Shown in pieces: positions 1 through 5,569 of a DNA stretch of 5,569 nucleotides (position 1 is its first letter; the number at the start of each line of letters is the position of its first letter). Source of the DNA: Armatimonadota bacterium. Its GTDB lineage: Bacteria > Sysuimicrobiota > Sysuimicrobiia > Sysuimicrobiales > Kaftiobacteriaceae. The notes under the pieces are model-generated. The model saw only the letters and a list, made by a program, of their open reading frames with translations. It was not told the DNA's origin and did no database searches. The translations under genes were made by a program, and so were the position numbers. The stretch lies in assembly GCA_020028535.1 (NCBI GenBank), contig JAIBHM010000125.1:1-5569 (forward strand), read 5' to 3'.

Positions 1-1
1 C

Positions 2-652
2 GAGCGGGTTCCCGACCTCCCGAAGCCGGTCGAGCTGCCGTCACCCGAGGTGGTCCAGGCGGACAAGGTCGCGGCCAAGTCGGTGCGCCCGGAAGTCCGT
101 GAGGTGGCGATCGAGGCGAAGCTCAACAACATTGACCTGGAGCTCGCGAAGAACAACCTTCTGCCCCGCCTGGATGCCGAAGCGGAGCCGTCAAGAAAGC
201 CCGGGGAATTCGTGCTCGGATTGGGTTACCGGTTCGGCATTGAGATGCGGATTCCGTTCCTGCAGCGCCGCGCGCGCGGCGAGGTGCTGGAGGCCCAGGG
301 CAAGGCGGACCGCTTCGTGCTCGTCCAGAAGTTCCGTGAACAGCAGGTGGTGGTCGACGTGGATAATGCCCTCTCTGCCATCGAGCGAGCCAAACAGCGG
401 ATCACGGCGGCCACGCAGTCCCTGCAACTGGCCAGAACCCTCGAGGAGGGAGAGCGCTTTCGCTTTACCCTGGGCGCCACCAGCGTTCTGTTCGTGAACT
501 TGCGCGAGCGGAATGCGGTGGATTCGGAGAACCAGTGGATCAGGGCGCAGGCGGATTACCAGAAGTCCCTGGCGCTCTATCAGTGGGCCATTGGAGCTTG
601 GGCGAAAGCCCCGGCGGCCGTGACGCCGGTGAATTACCGTCCCACCAAGTAG
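2..652 (+). CDS. TolC-family outer-membrane efflux protein, C-terminal part (5' end outside window)
   Basis: The frame is open from base 2 to the TAG at 650-652, giving 216 visible residues. The first possible start inside the window (GTG at 50) falls in the middle of a continuous frame, so the real start is upstream. TolC-family proteins are trimeric outer-membrane channels with a periplasmic alpha-helical tunnel that export substrates from ABC or RND pumps. The sequence shows the second half of such a protein. A helix begins RPEVREVAIEAKLNN and carries the family-typical LAKNNLLPRLD. A strand-like segment follows (LGYRFGIEMRIPFLQRRARG), then long polar helices rich in E, Q, R and A. The last helix has LGATSVLFVNLRE followed by an ADYQKSLALYQWAIG ending, which resembles the usual OEP-repeat C-terminus. 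A short proline-rich tail (APAAVTPVNYRPTK) ends it. It sits 78 nt upstream of an ABC exporter on the same strand, which suggests a shared export operon. Family assignment is firm; the substrate is unknown. Confidence 0.9.
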   Translation, partial: ERVPDLPKPVELPSPEVVQADKVAAKSVRPEVREVAIEAKLNNIDLELAKNNLLPRLDAEAEPSRKPGEFVLGLGYRFGIEMRIPFLQRRARGEVLEAQGKADRFVLVQKFREQQVVVDVDNALSAIERAKQRITAATQSLQLARTLEEGERFRFTLGATSVLFVNLRERNAVDSENQWIRAQADYQKSLALYQWAIGAWAKAPAAVTPVNYRPTK

Positions 653-685
653 CACAAGGACGGTGGCTTTTTCTCTCAACCTCGT

Positions 686-705
686 GATAATGTAAGCAGA
701 TTATC
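686..705. promoter_or_regulatory. Perfect 6-bp dyad GATAAT-N8-ATTATC between TolC and ABC genes
   Basis: GATAAT at 686-691 and its exact reverse complement ATTATC at 700-705 flank an 8-nt spacer (GTAAGCAG). The element lies in an AT-rich island in the 78-nt gap between the TolC stop and the ABC start, in otherwise GC-rich DNA. The geometry suits an operator for a dimeric regulator or a weak RNA hairpin. It has no T-run and is not an intrinsic terminator. GATAAT also resembles a -10 box, but I see no convincing -35 hexamer 16-18 nt upstream. Function is inferred from position and symmetry only. Confidence 0.35.
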
Positions 706-720
706 GAGATGGGCCGCCAC

Positions 721-725
721 GGAGG
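721..725 (+). promoter_or_regulatory. Ribosome binding site GGAGG for the TTG start at 731
   Basis: GGAGG lies 5 nt before TTG 731, which supports the longest form of the ABC protein. A competing site, AGGGAG at 763-768, lies 7 nt before ATG 776 in the same frame and supports a form shorter by 15 residues. Both are plausible. The first 25 or so residues of the long form are Gly/Ala/Met-rich with no domain, so the protein content does not decide between them. Confidence 0.5.
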
Positions 726-730
726 CCGGT

Positions 731-2458
731 TTGAGACCGGTCGGCGCGAGCATGGCCCTGGCAGGGAGCGTGGGTATGGATGCGCCCGGCGCCGGCATGA
801 CCGGCGCGCAACAGAACATCGGCCTCATTCAGCGCATGGCCGCCCTGATCGGTCTCTTCTTCCGGGTCGAGCGGCGGGTGTTCGGCCTCGTCGTCTCCTA
901 CTCCCTCGCTATCGCCTTATTCTCCCTCATTGTGCCGTTGACCGTGCAGGAATTGGTCAACACCTTCGCCTTCGCCATCCAGCCGATTACGATCGTGACC
1001 CTCGCGGCCATCATGGCGCTGACCCTCCTGTTCGTGGGCGCCTTCCGGGCGCTCCAGTTTTTCGCCGTGGAGATACTGGAACGCCGGATCTTCGCGCGGA
1101 TCGCGTTCACCATGACCCAGCAAACGCCCTGTTTCCAGGACCAGGCCTTCATTCCCAAGTATGCGAACTATTTTTTTGAGTCGGTCTTGATGCAACGGGC
1201 CCTCTCGGTGTTCCTGGTGGATCTGATCAACGTGGTGATCGGCAGCATTGTGGGGATGACGATCCTGGTCTTCTACCACCCCTACTTTCTGGCGTTCAAC
1301 GCGGCCCTCCTGGTAGGGTTCGGGGTCGTGGTCTTCATGCTGGGACACGGCGGTCTGGCGGCGACGATCGCCATGTCTCAGGCCAAGTACGATACCGTGA
1401 ACTGGATACAGGAGATCGCGAACAACCTGATGCATTTCAAATCCACGGCGAGCACGCCCTTGCTGATGAAGAAAACCGACGAGCAGATCAAGGCCTACCT
1501 GGAAGCCAGGCGGACTCGTTTCCAGGTGCTCATGCGCCAGTATCTGGGCTCGGTGGGATGGCAGGCCGTGGGCCACAGCGGACTGATCGCGACGGCGGGG
1601 TGGTTGCTGGCCATGGGCCAGCTCACCTTGGGACAGTTGGTCGCCGCGGAGGTGATCGTCAGCACGATCCTCCTGAACTTTGATGCGGTGGTCAAGCGCA
1701 TGGCCCATGTGTACTACTTCTGCACCTCGTTGGTCGAGCTGGACTACCTCTTTTCCCTTCCCAAGGATATCGCCAGGACCACGGTGGCGGTCCCGCTGCC
1801 GGACCCGGCGCTCTACGGGATCAGGCTCACATGCAAGGAGGTCTCGCTGGCGACTCCGGGAGGCGCGCCGGTCTTCGAGAACTTCGATCTGGAAGTGTCG
1901 CCGGGGGAGAAGGTGGCGATTTTTGCCGGCAGCAGCAGCGGGAAGACCGGCCTGGCTCGAGTGCTGGCTGGTCTCTACACGCCCACCTCCGGGGTCGTCC
2001 GTTACAATGGAGTGGACCTGCGCCACGTGAGCATGGAAGCGTTGAATGCGTGCCGGGGATTGGTGCTGGACTCGCAGCTCACCCTGTTCGAAGGCACGCT
2101 GGAAGAGAACATCACGCTTGGCCGTCCCAAGGTGGACTATCAGGATATCCTCTGGGCGCTTCGCTACGTCGAGATGGAGGAAGAAGTCGACGCGTTCCCC
2201 CAGGGGTTGAAGACGTCGATTCGAGCCCGGGGCAGAACCTTCACCACCAGCCAGGTGCTGAGAATCCTCGTGGCACGCGCGATCGTGTCCCGGCCGCACA
2301 TTCTCATCCTGGACGGCACCCTGCACAGCATGAACCCGGCCACCCGCGACACCATCCTCAGGCGGCTGTGCTCTAAAGAGGAACCCTGGTCCGTCATCTT
2401 CGTCTCCAACGATCCCACCCTGACCGCCCACGTCGACCGCCGCCTGACCCTGGAATAA
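731..2458 (+). CDS. ABC exporter half-transporter (membrane domain + degenerate ATPase domain)
   Basis: The product has 575 residues from TTG 731, or 560 from ATG 776, which is normal for a half-size exporter. An ABC_membrane-type region covers about residues 45-340, with hydrophobic segments near 51-70, 85-105, 157-181, 184-205 and 281-318; MGQLTLGQLVAAE is typical of exporter families. There is no N-terminal C39 peptidase domain. The ATPase domain spans about 365-575. Walker A is AGSSSGKT (399-406), with K405 and T406 kept but two consensus glycines changed to A399 and S402. Walker B Asp is D528. Other motifs depart from consensus: A-loop aromatic to T375, Q-loop Gln to S448, LSGGQ to FTTSQ (504-508), catalytic Glu to G529, D-loop SALD to HSMN (532-535), H-loop His to N560. 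The frame is intact, so this does not look like decay. It follows a TolC gene, suggesting envelope export, probably with an HlyD-type adaptor. Poor ATP hydrolysis is an inference; it may need a catalytic partner. Confidence 0.88.
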   Translation: MRPVGASMALAGSVGMDAPGAGMTGAQQNIGLIQRMAALIGLFFRVERRVFGLVVSYSLAIALFSLIVPLTVQELVNTFAFAIQPITIVTLAAIMALTLLFVGAFRALQFFAVEILERRIFARIAFTMTQQTPCFQDQAFIPKYANYFFESVLMQRALSVFLVDLINVVIGSIVGMTILVFYHPYFLAFNAALLVGFGVVVFMLGHGGLAATIAMSQAKYDTVNWIQEIANNLMHFKSTASTPLLMKKTDEQIKAYLEARRTRFQVLMRQYLGSVGWQAVGHSGLIATAGWLLAMGQLTLGQLVAAEVIVSTILLNFDAVVKRMAHVYYFCTSLVELDYLFSLPKDIARTTVAVPLPDPALYGIRLTCKEVSLATPGGAPVFENFDLEVSPGEKVAIFAGSSSGKTGLARVLAGLYTPTSGVVRYNGVDLRHVSMEALNACRGLVLDSQLTLFEGTLEENITLGRPKVDYQDILWALRYVEMEEEVDAFPQGLKTSIRARGRTFTTSQVLRILVARAIVSRPHILILDGTLHSMNPATRDTILRRLCSKEEPWSVIFVSNDPTLTAHVDRRLTLE

Positions 2459-2467
2459 CGTCGCCCC

Positions 2468-2480
2468 GTCGGCCCCCGAC
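2468..2480 (+). other. Small GC hairpin just after the ABC stop codon
   Basis: GTCGG (2468-2472) and CCGAC (2476-2480) form a perfect 5-bp stem with a CCC loop, starting 10 nt after the stop codon of the ABC gene. No T-run follows, so it is not a standard intrinsic terminator. It could stabilise the 3' end of the mRNA or be a chance GC-rich palindrome. Confidence 0.25.
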
Positions 2481-2500
2481 CGACACCATCCTCACCCCCA

Positions 2501-2737
2501 GCCTGCCCTGAGCCTCGTAATTCGACAGGCTCACCACACCGAGCTAAGTCGAGGGGTCGAAGGGCCTGCCCTGAGTCTCGTCGAAGGGCCTGCCCTCAGC
2601 CTCGTGATTCGACCCATCGACAAGCTCAGGGTCCCGAGCTCGGTCGAGGGACAAGCTCATGACAGGCCCTGGTCGAAGTTCCCGCCCTGCCAACCCTGAG
2701 CCCGCCTGCCCTGAGCCTGCCGAACGGGTCGAAGGGC
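2501..2737. repeat. Intergenic cluster of palindromic CCTGCCCTGAGC / TCGAAGGG repeat elements
   Basis: Most of the 395-nt gene-free stretch 2459-2853 consists of variants of one element, CCTGCCCTGAGC followed after a variable spacer by TCGAAGGG. Forward copies start at 2502, 2565, 2589 and 2705. A reverse-orientation core, CGACAAGCTCAGGG, lies at 2618-2631, and degenerate pieces lie at about 2636-2700. The first copy carries a perfect 7-bp inverted repeat, TGAGCCT (2509-2515) and AGGCTCA (2527-2533). CCGAGCTCGG at 2634-2643 is a perfect palindrome. Mixed orientations, internal symmetry and intergenic placement fit a REP-like or MITE-like small repeat family. I recall similar CCCTGAG...TCGAAGGG palindromes from varied GC-rich environmental genomes, but I cannot verify that here. 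No open gene is supported in this stretch. Confidence 0.75.
2557..2604 (+). repeat. 24-bp tandem direct repeat, two copies
   Basis: Unit 1 is 2557-2580 and unit 2 is 2581-2604. They abut exactly and differ at 2 of 24 bases (GAGT against CAGC near the 3' end). Each begins TCGAAGGGCCTGCCCT. The unit contains the joint between neighbouring palindromic elements, so the cluster appears to have grown partly by tandem duplication. Two abutting copies without spacers are not a CRISPR. Confidence 0.8.
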
Positions 2738-2755
2738 CCCCTCAGACCGTCTCAC

Positions 2756-2784
2756 CCCCTACTTAAGGAGGGGTAGCTTTTTTT
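2756..2784 (+). terminator. Probable rho-independent terminator
   Basis: CCCCT (2756-2760) pairs with AGGGG (2769-2773) around an 8-nt loop; TAGC and seven consecutive T (2778-2784) follow. The stem is short but GC-rich, and the T-run stands out in this GC-rich region. It would end + strand transcription about 300 nt after the ABC stop and before the next gene, separating the two transcription units. The 3' arm overlaps AAGGAGG (2765-2771), a near-perfect Shine-Dalgarno sequence, but the nearest ATG (2793) is 21 nt away and opens only a non-supported frame. Confidence 0.5.
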
Positions 2785-2837
2785 AAACAGCCATGATACA
2801 CCCGCCAGACCATTGTCCGGCATGTCGTCACCCTGTC

Positions 2838-2842
2838 GGAGG
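2838..2842 (+). promoter_or_regulatory. Ribosome binding site GGAGG for the gene starting at 2854
   Basis: GGAGG is followed by 11 nt and then ATG 2854. The spacing is at the long end of the normal range. It decides the start, because the next in-frame ATG (2878) has no comparable site and starting there would remove the basic residue K6 from the signal peptide. Confidence 0.6.
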
Positions 2843-2853
2843 CGCACGGTCCC

Positions 2854-5569
2854 ATGAGCACTGCGGGCAAGCCAGCCATGGCCTGGACTGCGCGAGGGCT
2901 CGCCGGGGCTGTCCTCTGGTCCGCCTGCCTCCTGTCCCTGAGCTCCAGCCTCTGGGCCAATTCCCCATCTATGCGAACCGGCAAACTCGCGCAGGCGCGG
3001 GCGGGGCACACTGCCACCTTGCTCGCCGACGGCACCGTCCTGATCACGGGCGGCCGGCGCAAGGACCACGACATCCTGGACAGCGTCGAGGTGTTTGATC
3101 CCCAGACTCTGCGGAGCACGCTGCTGTCAGCCGAGCTGAGCGTCCCCCGCACCGAGCACACGGCGACGCTCTTGCCGACCGGCGAGACGCTGCTGGCCGG
3201 TGGCCGGGATACGGCCGGGGTGCTCTTCACCACTGAACTGTTTCAGCGGGCCGGCAGCTTTCATCCCCTTCCGGCCACGGTCCAGGTGCCGCGGGCCGGG
3301 CACACCGCCACCCTGCTGCCCGACGGCCGGGTGCTGATTCTCGGCGGGCTGGATGCGTCTCGTCTCGCGCTGGAGTCAGGGGAGTCGTTCGAGGTGCCCA
3401 CCGGCATGCTCTACGATCCACGCAACGGACACGTGACTCTCTTGCCCCATGCTCTGGCCGTGCCGCGGCACAATCACACGGCGACCCTGCTGCCGACGGG
3501 CCAGGTGCTCGTGGTGGGTGGGCGACAGGACGACGAGATCCTAGACTCGGCTGAGCTGGTCGACCCGGCCACGGGGGAGAGCCGGCTGCTCGACAGCCAT
3601 CTTCAGACTGGACGTCTGCGACACACCGCCAGCCTGCTGAATGATGGGCGTGTGCTGACCGCCGGCGGGCGGTCCAAGAAAGATGCCCTCGACTCGGTCG
3701 AGGTCTTTGATCCGGCCGCCCAGACCTTCGCAACACTTCGGCCCAAGCTGCGCGAGGGGCGATTCAATCATACGGCGACCGTGCTCCCGGCCGGGGACAT
3801 CCTGATTGCCGGAGGCCGGGACGATGACGACAAAGATCCGACACGGGACACTGAATTGTATTCCCAGCCGGGGCAGGACACGACGCCGCCCACGGTGCTG
3901 GAGGTCACGCCGGCCAATGACGCCACCGGCATCTCACGCACGCCGCTCGTTGCGATCCGGTTCTCCGAGCCCATCCGGGTGACCACCCTCACCGGCGCCA
4001 CGCTGACGCTCACAGGGCCGCAGGGCCCGGTCCCTGGTACTGTGAGTCCGGGCGAATCCGGCCTCTTGGCTTTCTTTGTGCCCGCGGCTCCCCTCGCCGA
4101 AGGCACCACCTACACACTGCGGCTGAGCGGGCTTACGGATCGAGCCGGGAATCCGCTGCTCACGTTCACCAGCTCGTTCGCGACGGTTCTTCCGGCGCCG
4201 ACCCTCACCGGGGTGACGCCCAGCAGCGGGCCGATCGGGACGGTCGTCCAGCTCACGGGCACAAATTTCGTGAATGTCCAGTCGGTGACTTTCAACGGCG
4301 TCCCCGCGTCGTCCTTCACGGTCTCAAGTCCCACTGCGCTGACGGCCACGGTGCCCCCCGACGCGACCAGCGGCCCTGTGACTGTGACAACGCCGGGCGG
4401 CACAGCGAGCAGCGCCGCGCCTTTCACCGTGCTCACCGCGCCGACGATCACGAGCTTCACGCCGGCGCAGGGACCCGTGGGGACGCCGGTCATGATTACC
4501 GGCACGAACTTCGTGAACGTCCAGTCGGTCACCTTGAGCGGCGTGCCCGCTCAGACCGTTTCGGTCACGAGCCCCTCCGCGCTCACCGCCACCGTGCCGG
4601 CAGGCGCCACGACCGGCCTCATCACGGTGACGACGCCGCAAGGGAGCGCCACCAGTGCCGCACCGTTTATCGTCACCAATGCGGCGCCCGTGTTGGCGCC
4701 CATCGGGAACAAGACTGTCCCGTTGGGGAGCACGCTGGCCTTCACGGTGGCGGCAACCGATCCTGAGAGTGACCTGGTGACCTTTGCAGTGACACCGGTG
4801 CCCTTGCCGGCCCATGCGGCGTTCAACGCCCAGACTGGCGAGTTCATGTTCACGCCGGACGCGTCGCAGGTCGGGACGTTCATGGTGACCATTGTGGCCA
4901 GTGACGGCGCGCATATGTCGTCCGAAACCATCACGCTCACCGTGCCCGGTGCGCCGCCGGGCGGCGCGACCGCCCTCACTGGCCGGGTGGATGATACCGC
5001 GCGCCAGCCCGTCTCTCAGGTGATTGTCGCCCTGAAAGGGACCAGCCTGAGTACGCTCACCGATGCGCAGGGGCAGTTCACCCTAACCGGCATCCCGGAG
5101 ACGCAGGTTGGGCGCCAACAGGTGGTGGTCACGGGCTTTACTCAGGGCTATGCCAACCTCGTCGCTCCGGTGGATCTCATCGCCAACGTCACGAATCAAC
5201 TGCCGCAACCGCTGACGCTGCCGCCGGTGGACATGACCACCGCGGTGCCCGTCAATCCGAACGCCGCCACGGTGGTGCAGAGCACCACCCTGAACGTGGC
5301 CGTGACCATTCCGCCGCACACCGCCAAGAACGCGGATGGGACGGAGTACACAGGGGTGCTCACGATCAGCCCGGTGCCCGAGTACGGCCGCGTGGAATCC
5401 CGGCCGGCGGAGCTGCGGCCGGGACTCTCGATCACCATTCAGCCGGCCGGCGTCGTGCTCGATCCCCCGGTGCCGATCACCTTTCCGAACGTGGACGGAA
5501 TGGCCCCCGGCAACGAGCTGGACCTCTGGTCGCTCTCCCCGGACACCGGCACGTTCTTGCAGGTGGGCG
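2854..5569 (+). CDS. Exported multidomain surface protein: Kelch propeller, Big_5, two IPT/TIG, He_PIG and carboxypeptidase-regulatory-like domains (3' end outside window)
   Basis: The frame runs from ATG 2854 to the window end without a stop: 905 complete codons, C-terminus missing. Residues 1-35 look like a signal peptide (K6 and R14, then a hydrophobic stretch to LSSSLWA), with cleavage likely after A35; C25 in LWSAC is a weak lipobox alternative. Six Kelch-type repeats with the core HTATLLPxGxVLxxGGR have their His at 52, 102, 150, 208, 257 and 306, implying a beta-propeller. Residues 342-445 resemble Big_5 Ig (TPPTVLEVTPANDATGIS, then LTDRAGNPL). Residues 448-609 are two 81-residue IPT/TIG domains. 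Residues 610-697 resemble He_PIG/cadherin-like Ig (LAPIGNKTV, ATDPESD, ASDG). Residues 707-763 match a carboxypeptidase-regulatory-like fold (TGRVDDTARQPVSQ, TDAQGQFTLTGIP). Residues 764-905 are beta-rich, with ITIQPAGVVLDPPVPITFPN. All this suggests adhesion or ligand binding outside the cytoplasm. No enzyme active site is visible. RHS repeats further downstream are possible but unseen. Confidence 0.88.
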   Translation, partial: MSTAGKPAMAWTARGLAGAVLWSACLLSLSSSLWANSPSMRTGKLAQARAGHTATLLADGTVLITGGRRKDHDILDSVEVFDPQTLRSTLLSAELSVPRTEHTATLLPTGETLLAGGRDTAGVLFTTELFQRAGSFHPLPATVQVPRAGHTATLLPDGRVLILGGLDASRLALESGESFEVPTGMLYDPRNGHVTLLPHALAVPRHNHTATLLPTGQVLVVGGRQDDEILDSAELVDPATGESRLLDSHLQTGRLRHTASLLNDGRVLTAGGRSKKDALDSVEVFDPAAQTFATLRPKLREGRFNHTATVLPAGDILIAGGRDDDDKDPTRDTELYSQPGQDTTPPTVLEVTPANDATGISRTPLVAIRFSEPIRVTTLTGATLTLTGPQGPVPGTVSPGESGLLAFFVPAAPLAEGTTYTLRLSGLTDRAGNPLLTFTSSFATVLPAPTLTGVTPSSGPIGTVVQLTGTNFVNVQSVTFNGVPASSFTVSSPTALTATVPPDATSGPVTVTTPGGTASSAAPFTVLTAPTITSFTPAQGPVGTPVMITGTNFVNVQSVTLSGVPAQTVSVTSPSALTATVPAGATTGLITVTTPQGSATSAAPFIVTNAAPVLAPIGNKTVPLGSTLAFTVAATDPESDLVTFAVTPVPLPAHAAFNAQTGEFMFTPDASQVGTFMVTIVASDGAHMSSETITLTVPGAPPGGATALTGRVDDTARQPVSQVIVALKGTSLSTLTDAQGQFTLTGIPETQVGRQQVVVTGFTQGYANLVAPVDLIANVTNQLPQPLTLPPVDMTTAVPVNPNAATVVQSTTLNVAVTIPPHTAKNADGTEYTGVLTISPVPEYGRVESRPAELRPGLSITIQPAGVVLDPPVPITFPNVDGMAPGNELDLWSLSPDTGTFLQVG
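2995..3819 (+). repeat. Six Kelch-type beta-propeller repeats within the surface protein
   Basis: Each repeat carries His-Thr-Ala-(Thr/Ser), two hydrophobic residues, a turn with Gly, V/I/T-L, and a Gly-Gly pair, usually followed by Arg. His-to-His spacings are 50, 48, 58, 49 and 49 residues. The repeat between the third and fourth His is about 9 residues longer (around ESGESFEVPTGMLYDP). This is the galactose-oxidase/Kelch pattern, in which each repeat forms one propeller blade. The sixth blade would end near residue 340, just before the first Ig-like domain. Confidence 0.85.
4195..4680 (+). repeat. Tandem duplication of a 243-bp unit encoding IPT/TIG domains
   Basis: Unit 1 (4195-4437, residues 448-528) and unit 2 (4438-4680, residues 529-609) align without gaps over 81 residues, with 53 identical by hand count. 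Both share TGTNFVNVQSVT, SALTATVP or its close variant TALTATVP, and a VTTP...AAPF ending. IPT/TIG domains are Ig-like folds common in cell-surface proteins. The matching length and in-frame joint show internal duplication of one exon-like unit. Confidence 0.9.

Noticed and set aside
50..652. GTG at 50 as the start of a complete 200-residue protein
   Set aside because: The frame is open back to base 2 and the product begins in the middle of a TolC-family sequence, so the gene is 5'-truncated by the window.
917..2431. 504-codon open frame on the minus strand opposite the ABC gene
   Set aside because: It is rich in H, R, G, E and Q with no domain or membrane pattern, as expected for an antisense shadow of a GC-rich gene. 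The + strand frame has clear ABC motifs.
2557..2604. CRISPR array
   Set aside because: Only two units, directly abutting with no unique spacers, embedded in variable palindromic repeats; no cas gene in the window.
2854..2928. Lipoprotein signal with lipobox LWSAC at C25
   Set aside because: The hydrophobic stretch continues about 10 residues past the Cys and ends in a good signal peptidase I site (LWA), and Trp at -3 is unusual for a lipobox. It is kept only as an alternative in the gene entry.
2793..3098. 101-codon + frame with CPACRHPV resembling a zinc-binding motif
   Set aside because: It overlaps the signal peptide and first Kelch repeats of the real gene in another frame, its upstream AAGGAGG is 21 nt away, and the rest is R/P/G-rich shadow sequence.
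3820..3834. DDDDK run at the end of the sixth Kelch repeat as a protease or calcium site
   Set aside because: A single acidic stretch in a loop between blades; no repeated calcium-binding pattern accompanies it.
4110..4979. Minus-strand frames with repetitive Val/Thr/Gly-rich products opposite the IPT/TIG domains
   Set aside because: Their internal repetition only mirrors the 243-bp duplication of the + strand gene; no start context or domain supports them.

Overview
The window reads as a GC-rich bacterial genome or contig. It has outer-membrane export machinery (a TolC-type channel), so the organism is probably Gram-negative. The combination of TolC, an ABC exporter and a Kelch/IPT/Ig mosaic surface protein would fit an environmental diderm such as a Nitrospirota or proteobacterial lineage. 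That placement is a guess from gene style; nothing in the window fixes the taxon.

Layout, all genes on the + strand: (1) positions 2-652 are the C-terminal part of a TolC-family outer-membrane efflux protein whose start lies upstream of the window. (2) After 78 nt containing a perfect GATAAT-N8-ATTATC dyad comes an ABC exporter half-transporter at 731-2458 (start at TTG 731 or ATG 776). (3) Positions 2459-2853 hold no convincing gene. They contain a cluster of CCTGCCCTGAGC/TCGAAGGG-type palindromic repeats, including a 24-bp tandem pair, and end in a hairpin plus T7 that looks like an intrinsic terminator. (4) From ATG 2854 to the window end runs one uninterrupted reading frame (905 complete codons, no stop). 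It encodes an exported multidomain protein: signal peptide, six Kelch-type beta-propeller repeats, a Big_5-like Ig domain, two tandem IPT/TIG domains, a He_PIG/cadherin-like Ig domain, a carboxypeptidase-regulatory-like domain, and a further beta-rich region cut by the window end.

The TolC and ABC genes probably form one export operon, perhaps with an HlyD-type adaptor upstream that is not visible. The ABC protein is the most unusual item. Its frame is intact, but nearly every catalytic motif of the nucleotide-binding domain is altered: A-loop, Q-loop, LSGGQ signature, catalytic Glu, D-loop and H-loop His. The Walker A Lys/Thr and Walker B Asp are kept. The surface protein lies beyond the repeat cluster and terminator, so it is probably a separate transcription unit. 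A functional link to the exporter is only a hypothesis.
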